Below, piece by piece: positions 52,985 through 62,211 of a stretch of DNA of 64,000 nt (positions are counted from its first letter, which is position 1; each line of letters starts with the position of its first letter). The translations under genes and the position numbers were made by a program. The notes under the pieces are model-generated. The model saw nothing but the letters and a program-made list of their open reading frames with translations. It was not told the origin of the DNA and did no database searches. Where the stretch lies: assembly GCA_932521025.1 (NCBI GenBank), contig OW051472.1, forward strand, positions 2,790,001 through 2,854,000, written 5' to 3'. This DNA comes from Oscheius onirici (Eukaryota > Nematoda > Chromadorea > Rhabditida > Rhabditidae).

Positions 52985-54123
52985 TCATACAAGAGCCGGG
53001 AGAGCTTCTAGAAGTCCAGGGAGTGGTCCGTTTCTTATCCGAACTCTTACTTTTCTTCTGAAATTTTCTTTTGTAAGAACTTCACAAAAGTTTACCGATT
53101 AGCTGCTCTTTGATCCAAAGCCAGTCTCAGAACAAGAAAGGTGAAAATTGGATAAGTCACGGCGCCCACGAGATTGCAGACGAAAATGACGGCTAGCCAG
53201 AAGATTACTGTTGGTTTTTAAAAGCTTAAAAAAGATGAAAGTACCTAAACCGTTAAGTTCTTCGTCGCTGCAATCCATTGGATTTATTGTCGAAGAACTG
53301 ACTGAAATTGTACTTTTTGAACATTTTGACATGATTTCGACGTCATCAGCATGATCGAAAACCCTGGGAAACATATTGCAAAAGAAAATGTTCTCGGCGG
53401 GAATCGAACCAAAAACCCCCTCGCGACGTTAGATTTCCAGACAATAATGTTAGCCACTCGGCCGCACGACCAAAAAAGGTTCGGGCGAGATAACAGTTTT
53501 CATAGCTGAGTGGTTAGCATCGTTGCTTGGAAATCGCACGCAGCAAGAGAGTTCCTTGTCGATTCCCGCCGATGTCAAAACTTTATTGCTAAATGTCTAC
53601 CAAGGTTTTCAAGGTCGCTGATCACGTTGCTGACATTAGTTTTTGTCAAAAATATTGCTTTCGCATTTTTTCAAGTCAAAGTTCCGCTCACCACTATCAC
53701 ATTTCGGCATATTTATCCATTTGTGATACGAAATGGCATAGTTCAAAGACATTACGAACAAGACGATCATGTTTATCAACTGAAAACTGCCTTTTTGTTT
53801 TTTGTTGCTTACCAAACAGCTGATGAATGTGAAGACGTCGTACGTATTCTCTAGCTTCCTTGTAAACAAACAAAGTCTTAACTCTCCTCTCTTTTGCATT
53901 ACAAAAAAATGCCTAACGTTCCAAAAATTGCCGCAATAACATGAAGAGGAGACGTCATGAGAACATCCAGAAAAATGAAGACCATGGTTGAGCTGGCAGC
54001 CACTACCAGGGCTAACGTCCCGGTAAAAACCTATACCGTTTTTTTTTCTAGGAAGCAAAAAATTACCTCTATTTTGTAGCCGAAAACTCGCGTCAAGAGG
54101 AATTTACTCTGCAAAGTCGACAT
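52985..54123 (-). CDS. Four-transmembrane protein B (paralog of the gene on the opposite strand)
   Basis: A 181-residue protein from exons 54123-54067, 54030-53918, 53858-53813, 53779-53692, 53301-53245, 53207-53096 and 53057-52985; the total is a multiple of three. Hydrophobic segments match its neighbour in order: VFTGTLALVVAASSTMVFIF, a second around SPLHVIAAIFG, INMIVLFVMSLNYAI, and IFWLAVIFVCNLVGAVTYPI. The loop NPMDCSDEELNG aligns with NPKCSDFEWNG of protein A, and SPLHVIAA with SPLNVAA. The fifth exon is followed upstream by a 390-bp intron that contains a tRNA-like palindromic element. The tail is basic. Function unknown. Confidence 0.68.
53326..53640. mobile_element. Palindromic tRNA-like element, copy 7, in an intron of four-TM gene B
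   Basis: Left arm cgacgtcatcagcatgatcg; reverse unit at about 53397-53468 (ggcgggaatcgaaccaaaaa .. gttagccactcggccgcac); forward unit at about 53500-53572 (catagctgagtggttagcat .. cttgtcgattcccgccgatg); right arm cgctgatcacgttgctgaca. Confidence 0.88.
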
Positions 54124-54467
54124 GGCTCGAGGTGTGAAGAATGAGAGACACTGATAAGGGAGCGGCTAAGCTACCAGAGAGCAAAAAACTTAAGAAGTCG
54201 CAGGGAAAAGAACAGTCTGAACTTTCAGAAACTCTTTTGGAATCAGGACTTTGCAGGAGCAAACCGGAAACTATAGCTCGACTTACGGGATCAGTAGACT
54301 TTCCGACTGAATTACTGAACCGGTTACAAAACTTTCTTCCTCTGTTATCCATATCTGCTTCGTACACGTTTTGTCAGTCATCTTTTGTAAAAGTACACAT
54401 GTATACCACTCCACAGCCAACACAACCAACGAAGATTTTTGAGCTATTGCCGTCGTCGACTTACTCA

Positions 54468-55153
54468 TCACTGAAAATGTTTGTTCTGTTCCCGATGTCT
54501 ACTTGTTTTTTTTCTCTTTTTGGTTGACCCGACTTTGGCTGACATGCCTTGGTAAAATCCGATGTAGGAAGATCCGAATTGGGGAGGTCGTTTTGTGAAG
54601 ATCGGAGATGGGAAGTTCTGAGTTCGATTGACCGGACAACTCTTCCATCGGGTGATTGGACGTGGGCATCTTTTCTTCTTTCTTCTTCGTCTTCTTCCCT
54701 GGTGCCCTCTTCTGAACGTCCCTTTCTCCTCCTGAGTCTGTTTCTGCCGCTTCTTTCTGCAGACGAACCAGTAGACGAGGAAGCCGACCACTGCCAGCAA
54801 CACAAGCGTATCGCGACGCTCCTGATTGCGATTCCAATCTCCTTGCCGGAAGAAGAATCGCTGTCGTCACTGCTGTCAGAACCTCCTTCGAGAGCCAGAA
54901 CAACGGGCATTTCTCAATCTCGGTGCTAGTAGTTGTAGAAGCCATAGTCGTGGTAGGCTTGGTCGTGTTTGTTAGAGCAGTAATTCTCTCTGTATGTCTT
55001 TTTCCTAAAACTCGAGATCAACAAGGACAATAAATTGAGAGCTTGCATGTAGACACCGCAAGTGGTGGGAGTTTCAGTAGCAGTTACTTGAAGCAGAAGA
55101 GAAGGAGAAACCAGCAGCAGAAGGAGAAGGCGATCCGGAGAACCAGCCATCAT
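54468..55153 (-). CDS. Single-pass (type I) membrane protein with Thr-rich ectodomain and basic tail
   Basis: A 190-residue model from exons 55153-55057, 55004-54883 and 54821-54468; the sum is a multiple of three. It has a strong signal peptide (SPDRLLLLLLVSPSLLLQ), a short Thr/Ser-rich ectodomain (TKPTTTMASTTTSTEIEKCP), one membrane helix (LVLLAVVGFLVYWFV), a stop-transfer CRKKRQK and a long Lys/Arg-rich cytoplasmic tail. The joins were chosen because they link signal peptide, Thr-rich segment and helix in phase. The last 100 residues are read in a frame where another frame is also open, so the tail could be spliced differently. Family not recognised. Confidence 0.5.
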
Positions 55154-55433
55154 GAAAGGCAGCAACGGTAGTTATGGAGTCAGTGGAGAAGAAAACTTCA
55201 GTCTTGATAAGTTTGTCACTTTATAAAGTTGTAGGAACGCTGGTTCACCTTTTTATCAGGCAAATCCAGACCGAACCCCGTAAGATTAAATTCCTTGCAG
55301 CATCGCCACAAGCTCATATTTTTACACCTGCCTTCCACGTTTAATTTCCGTAGTCTAACCCTGTGTCAATAGTCTGCACTCTTCCTGCCTGTCGACAGTT
55401 TCTGCTTTATCCTCTCCCCCGCAATTCCAAGGC

Positions 55434-58400
55434 ATGAAACTGAAACGGTATGTTTCTAACATGAAATCTTGAGTCTTTCTTAGAAAATCCGCAAAACTCC
55501 TTCATTTACAAGGTCTACGTGCTTTTGCCATTCTCTTCGTAGTCCTCTTCCACTTCTTCCCTCAATATTTCCCGAATGGATACTTGGGTGTCGACCAGTT
55601 TTTTCTCTTCTCCGGCTACTTGATGACAATGATGCTCGACCGAAAACCGGAGCTGACGGTCAGCTCCGTATTGGACTTTTTCTACCGGAGAGTCAAGCGA
55701 ATAGTTCCTCTGTACTATCTGGCCACACTTGCCATCATCAGTGAGTCAGTGTGATTGAGTAATTGAAGAAGCATTCAGTTTCAATCAATTTAACTCCCAC
55801 GAGAACCGTATTGGTAAATTTGGAATCGGCACTCAAGGCACTACCATTTCTAACGAATCTCATCAGGCCGGATGCGCTGGAAGACTACAATGAGAGAGTA
55901 AGTCGCGGCTATCTATCAGCCTTCTACGAGGGCTGTCGCCGAACTGCACCTATGTCCAAGTTCAAGCTTCCAACTTGACTAATACAAGGTTGGCAACGCC
56001 CTTCCAGGGCTAAAGTAGAAATTCATTATTTCGCTCTTCACGGAGTCCTAGTAGTGGTTTCCTTTTCATTTCTCCTTTGTTACTCTCCTCCAGTCACTCT
56101 CCCTGACCCTCCAAAGAAACTATCAAAATTGTATTGAAACCCGCTCCCTCCCAAGCCTAATTTCAAAATGTAGGACCTGAACGGGTCGCCCGGCCCGTTC
56201 CTAGCTTTAGTGAGTGTCAGTCCTACTGTCCCTTCCCTTCTTCCCTTGTCACTCCGTTCCAGTTACCCCTGTCTCTCCAAAGATACTATAAAAGTCATAA
56301 GACCTCTTCGCGCACTTGCTTTTGCTGTCATGACTTGTTAAAAACTAATTTGTGCCCAAAGCTCCCCTCCTTATCCTCAATAAAAGCTTCAGGCACACAC
56401 AGACGCGAGAGCAATTTAAAGTGGATCTTGACAAAACACAACTCGAGAAACTCGTTTCAACTCGAAGTTCAAAAGTTCTGTAATCCTGACACTTTGAGGT
56501 TTTACGGAATCAAGAGTTGGCAGGATCAGTGTCAACAAGAAGCGTTTTTGTTGAATGACAAATTTTGCGAAAATGTGGCTCCCGTTATGTGCTTCCATTC
56601 GAAAATGGGTTCAAAGAAGTTTTCATTTTCAGCTCGGTCTCGGCGTCGACATGTTCACCCACACGTGGTCTTTGTCTCTAGAAATGCAGTTCTACTTCTT
56701 ATTCCCTTTCATCTTCTACGCCTACTTGAAAGTACCCTTTCAGAACAGTTATGTATTCCTTTTAGGTAAGCTCTTCATTTTCCCATCAATTTTCATTTCA
56801 GTGCTCTTATCCTTCCTCTACCACGCCTACAGTGACTCCTTCATCTCTTTCTATTCAGTCTTTGCCCGCATTTGGCAGTTTCTTGCCGGATTGGTCATAT
56901 TTTACGAGTCGAATAGGAGGAAAGGAGACATTGAGACACTTGTAGAAGCGGGCGTTTCTATGGAGGAGGACAAGTCGCTTCAAAATCTAGTCGCCACTTC
57001 TTCTCTCGTAGTACTTCTGGCTCTAATGGCATCCCAGACGGCATTTGATCCTCTGATTGGAAGGTAAGAGCTCCTCTCCACAGGAATCCGTTATCTTTTG
57101 AGGATAGTAACACTTGTCATGACCACCCTGATTGTCCACGTTGGCGCGAATAACGTCGTCATGGAAAACAAGATACTCGTCTTCATTGGAGAAATTTCCT
57201 ACTCTTGGTATCTCGTCCATTGGCCCATTGTGGCTCTGTTCAAAATGAACGAGTACACAAAGGAGAGCGGTAACAGAACTTTGAGATTCACCGCTTTAAT
57301 CTTCCAGAAATGATGGTGGGGCTGGTCATATCGGTTCTTATCAGCATCATTCTCTACTTTACTTACGAAAAATGGTATCTGTCTTGGGACAAGACGACCA
57401 CAGTTATGGCTGTCGCGTTCCTACTGGTCCTAAACGGTGCGGTACTTTTTCAAATCTCTGGTTAGCTCTTGTTAGACTCATATAGAAACAGGCGACAGAA
57501 AGAGTTCCAAAATCTGAACTGGACGAATCGACAACTGTAAATGAAACCGCCGCCTCCTCCCAGATCAATCTTACCCAGTACGATGGCTACATTTACGAAT
57601 CGGATCTCATCAACGAGATTCCTTATGGCTACGAGAAAAAGTCGAGTCAGGAGCGAGCAAACCTGAACAACTATTGGAGTGCGACTGATGCCAAGAGGCT
57701 GAGAAACTACCCATGTCGGAGACTTAAAGATTTGGGCATTCCCCTGCCGAGAGAGTGGAAATGCGAGAATCAGAAGGTTCTGCAGAAGACGAAAGTCAAG
57801 TTAGTTTAATTATAGGGAGCCAATGCGAGCACAAAGATGAGTCTTTTGGTCATGGGAAACAGTTACGTAGGGAACAATATGAGGACTATCTTCGATCAGT
57901 GCAAGGACGTTTTTCCGGATATCTACAGTACTTGGACTGGCTGTCAGTTCTTATCATGAGCGTAAACTTATAAAAGTACATTTTTTCAGCCTGCGAGCCT
58001 CTTCTCTTCACCCGCACAGTAAAAGGACTGGACTGCAGCTACGACAACATGTATCTGGACGCTGTCACGGAGTTCAAACCTGACGTTCTGTTCATCTTTA
58101 CACGCTACTTTGACGCTATAGAAATTCGAAATGGCACCGGACCGTTCAACGACGATAATTTCAAGGTTCTCTTCGTTTTTTCTCTTAATTTCAAAAACCT
58201 TTTCTAGATGATGGTTGAACGTTTGAAGGAAATCGAAAAGCATGTAAAGTACCGTATCTACATGGCGCAGTCATTTTCGTGGCCGCTGAGAAATATGGGA
58301 GATATTGTCAACAGTCACTTGCTAACTGGCAAACAAATTACAAATGTCGGTCATGGAAATTTCAATCTTTCTGAAGTTTCAGGACGACATCGTACAAAAG

Positions 58401-58628
58401 AGCCTCGAAAACGCCTTTCAAGTAGGAAGAATGCGGACGGATAGACTGGTTCAACATTGTGAAAAATGCCGTCTTTTTGACTACACTGCCCAATTTTACA
58501 TTAACGGGAAGGTGCAGTACTACGACCCCAAGTATCACATTGTTTACTTCACAAGAAGCTTGCACTTCACCCCACCCGGTCTGAACAGGCTAGCTCCGAT
58601 GTACCATCACATTTGTCACAATCTTTAG
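55434..58628 (+). CDS. OAC-type acyltransferase 3 with C-terminal SGNH domain
   Basis: A 687-residue membrane O-acyltransferase. Exons: 55434-55447, 55484-55740, 55779-55897, 56633-56765, 56802-57063, 57103-57269, 57308-57441, 57486-57776, 57816-57942, 57990-58165, 58208-58345, 58383-58628; the sum is a multiple of three. The acyltransferase-3 half starts LLHLQGLRAFAILFVVLFHF, then NGYLGVDQFFLFSGYLM, FYRRVKRIVPLYY, FTHTWSLSLEMQFYFLFP and GEISYSWYLVHWPI, ending FTYEKWYL. After a polar linker comes an SGNH-like domain with LVMGNSYVGNN (nucleophile Ser) and a C-terminal SLHFTPPGLNRL (His). This matches the two-part OAC proteins common in nematodes. Substrate unknown. Intron 3 (55898-56632) holds a full repeat B copy. 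It converges on the glutaminase gene, with 67 bases between stops. Confidence 0.92.
55985..56425 (+). repeat. Dispersed repeat family B, full-length forward copy
   Basis: Begins aaggttggcaacgccc and ends gagagcaatttaaagtggat. It carries two similar internal segments ending ccaaagaaactatcaaaatt and ccaaagatactataaaagtc. It is the best reference for the copies at 27229 (reverse), 34762 and 36225. It lies in an acyltransferase intron. Confidence 0.75.
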
Positions 58629-58695
58629 TAGGAACAGAACGTTAGTAAAATGTTTTATTGTTGTATCCGTTTCTGTTCTCACTTACTAGTTTTGT

Positions 58696-60659
58696 CTAGT
58701 CCTGTGCCGTAATCTTCCAGTGCTCTCGAGCTGCGGCCAGAACAGTGACACAGTCCTTGTGTCCGAAAAAGTTGGCGTCATCTAGAGGCGTCTTACCAAA
58801 GCGGTCTTTCGGCTCGGGACTCTCCTTCCAGCGATTCAGCAAGAACTCCAGACAGCCGACATTGCCCTCACTGGCTGCCACATGAAGAGCCGTCCGCTCG
58901 TCGTAGTCGCGATTGTGAACATTCCAGCCCAAAAGGAGGTAGCGTTTCATTGCCGGAATGTCGCCGAGTTTCGCGGCATAGAGGAAACGAATCGTCTGGT
59001 CCTGATCCGTTTCGGAGAAGCTGCGTCGCGGATCAATCTTCTGACAGTCCGAATAGACGAGAGAGTCATAGTTGTGAAAGTTGAACTTCTGGATCAGGGC
59101 TTCGGCCAGCTTGACACCCCGCACAGTGTTGCCGAGAGTGTCGAGACGGGGAGAGTACAAGGCTATGCCCATCACGTTCGGAATCACCTGAAATTATTTT
59201 AAATAAAACAATGAAAAGGTCTCACAATCATCATGTCTCCACTGACACCCGACTTGGCTGGAAGTCCTACACGGAAGGCAAACTGTCCACTCCAGTCGTA
59301 CATTCCGCACGAGTACATCAAAGAGAGGACGTCTCTGCAGGCCCGATTGTTGATGATTCTGTCGTCCGTCAGCGGATTGACACCGCCATTTGCCAGTGTT
59401 CCGGCCATGACAGCCAAAGTATCGCAATTCGCTTCAATTGAACAGAGCTGGAAGTAGAGGTCCAAAGTGTCCTGGATGTCCGTGTCCGGCGGAAAACAGC
59501 CATGCTCTCGCATGTAGTAGGACAGCGCGTAGTTTCGATCAGCTGAAAGCTGAAACGAGTGACTTTTCTTTGTTGCCTTGTCTTCCAGCCTCTCAGATTC
59601 TCAATCCTTTTGTCCCTCATTCCCTCAATCTTTCAGGAGCTCACCTGTTTCTCTCTCCGACAAGAATATCGAATTGTTGAAGCCGATGTGACCCTGACCG
59701 CCGGCAAAGCGATGCATCTGTCGAATGGCAAAGTCGAAGCGATCGGCCAGACTGTCCTTCATCTTCATGAGCGACGTCGCCAAGATGGCACCGGCATTGA
59801 TCAGTGGATTGTGTGGACGATGATTGTAGTCGAGACAGATGTCGTTGAAGAGACGGCCACTTGGCTCCTGTCCAATGTAACTGTGCAACTGCTCCGGACC
59901 GAGTTCGTCATGAACCAGGGCGTAGAGGAAGGCCTTTGAGATGGATTGGAGACAGAAGGGCTTGTAGGCGTCTCCCCAGCTCACTCGTTGTCCATCCACC
60001 GTGCAGATGCTCATGCTCCAGAGCTTCGGATTCGTTTTGGCCAGTTGGGGAATGTAGTTGGCTACGTGGCCCTCATTGTGCTCACGGGCACTCTCGAAGA
60101 GATCGGCAAGGATGGTGGTGAAACTTGTCCAGTCCGGGATCACCAGCTGCTTCTTCAACGCCTTTCCAATCACTCCGATACTGCTGTTACCGATGCAACT
60201 GGAAATTTTTGTTGAAAAAACAATCCTGATCATGATCTAGGCCAATAAAAATGTTCTGACTCACTTTTGAAACTGTTCCCGACTGATGTGCATCTGTTCC
60301 TTGAATTTTTCGGAATCCCCGTCCTGCTGCTGTCCGAAGAGTCCGTCCTCTTCCAGATGACCCATCTCGCGAATCGTCTTGATCATCTGCCGCAGACGAG
60401 GGTCGTCCTTCCTGATGCCGGCCGAGAGCAAATCATTGAAGAAGGTCGGCAGATGCATCCGGCCATCCATCGCCTCATCTCGGTACATGTCAAAGATGGC
60501 GTCCTGTAGCTGCTGACGGTAGTGTTCGTCGCGTCTGGTGGAGAAGAGCGCCGCGGTGCTGAGACGGGGCAGACCGCGATGAGTGAGACTCTGGAATGTT
60601 GCGTGAACTGTGGCTGTGGTAGAACCCACCTGGCTAATGCTGGCAGCAACTCGGAACAT
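58696..60659 (-). CDS. Glutaminase (mitochondrial type) with ankyrin repeats
   Basis: A 585-residue enzyme that hydrolyses glutamine to glutamate and ammonia. Exons 60659-60265, 60198-59645, 59542-59226, 59187-58696; the sum is a multiple of three. The N-terminus is Ser/Thr/Arg-rich without acids, consistent with a mitochondrial targeting peptide, followed by the EF-hand-like N-domain (DLLSAGIRKDDPRLRQM). The catalytic domain has the serine motif CLQSISK (S-x-x-K), EPSGRLFNDICLDY, PHNPLINAGAI, and LAVMAGTLANGGVNPLT, then GLPAKSGVSGDMMIV. The C-terminus has ankyrin repeats (DERTALHVAASEGNVGCLEF and DRFGKTPLDDANFFGHKDC). C. elegans has several GLS homologs (glna family); which one is not decided. 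AATAAA on the minus strand lies at about 58658. Confidence 0.95.
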
Positions 60660-62211
60660 CCTAGGACGAGGTTTTCAGTAGCAATTGAACTAAAGGATTA
60701 CTTTTTGCTATGAATATAAAGTTGCTTTTCTAGTTTTTCAAATTTGTAAAAGAAAGTTACCATAATTCGCCTATTTTCTGAATACAGATGGATAGACCTT
60801 TGAAAACAAGCTGTTCAAAACTTGGGAGTAATTAGAGTTGCATTTGAAGTAGTTTTCTGCCACTGTCTCGACAATATTATTTCGGAAGTCGTTCTCCTAA
60901 TTTTTGGCAAGAAGAGTGCTCTCCTGTACCGTCGGGTCACTCAGAATCAGACTGTGTGTGAATCTGTTTGTCGTTTACTCCAGGCTTGAAGATTCTTCTT
61001 TTTTTTCAAACATGTAAACGGAAAACAAAACGCGTGTTCTAGTAAGCAGATTTCGAAAATGTTTTCCCCATCTCGCACTATGAGGATGAGACAAAAACAC
61101 CAGGAATTTGACGAAAATAGAGGGGTCTCCGTTCGCAGGAACAACACATCCCGAATCAGACAAAGTTTTTCCCTTCCCTAACAGTCTATAAAGTGCACAG
61201 TTTCATAATTTAATGAAAAAACACACACGTTTTGATCCTTTGATCACATGTTTATGCCCCCAGCCTCGGTCACTCAGACGCGAAAACAGACTCGTGTGCG
61301 ACAACAGAAGGGCAGAGCGGTATAAATACATAGCCTGCCCTTCTGTTGGGCTCTCTCGGCTCTTCTTTTTCGAAACATACATTCTTCTCCATCGATTACG
61401 CCAAACCTTGGACTGATATTACTTTCCTTTCATTCTCATCCTCTCTGCTCCGAGCCCAGTACTCTGTTTAGACTCTGATTCAAGGAAACATTTGATCTGA
61501 ACCCGAGTCTGTCCCTCTAATCAAAAGTTGTCACTCTCTTTACCATTTCCCTTATAAAACCTCGTATTTGGCTTCTTTCATCACACTACAGTTTTCCCTC
61601 CTTTTAATCCTGTGTGCCAAGTTTACTATGTCGCTTGCTTACTGATTTTGGAAAATATAGACTGTGTATTATTATCTAGGTCAAAACGAAAACTCCGTTC
61701 AAAATCTCGTTTTCAGCCTTCTTTCTTTGTCCGGCTCTCACAAACCCTAAGCTTCTTTTGTTCCCAGTAATTTTTAATTAAAAACAGATCCAACACGAAA
61801 GCTGGACTCAAATTTTTGCCTCTGTTCAAGGCGTGTTATTGAATAAGTTGTAGACGGAGACTGTAATCTATAAGATTCTATTTTCTCTCAAATTCTTGAT
61901 GTTTTCCTTCGAGTAACAAGAGGGGCAAACATCTTTCGACATCTGCTTATGACGATTCTTCTTTTGTTTTTCGCCTAGTTTTGAGAAGAAACCGTCTAAT
62001 AAAGAACGAAATTTTGTCACTAAATCATTGTTCTCACTTATTCCCTCACCCTGATTCAACCAAAGAATCTGGGAACCAACTGATTTTGTTGTTTTCACTA
62101 AAAACCCAATTCTCCCAACAATTTCCCCTTCCGAATCTCCTATCTTCTGAATTCAGCTATTCCCACTCAACATATTCAAAGTCACCAAATTTCAGAAAAC
62201 TACTAATAATA
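60660..62211. other. Divergent intergenic region between glutaminase and the LEA-like gene
   Basis: About 1.5 kb, AT-rich, with no supported gene. It holds both promoters. A ttcag acceptor ends at 62195, some 16 bases before the next start codon. Confidence 0.4.

Noticed and set aside
54141-54929. Plus-strand frames of 128 and 126 codons
   Set aside because: They are the antisense of the minus-strand membrane protein and its flank. The minus-strand model has a signal peptide, a helix and phased introns.
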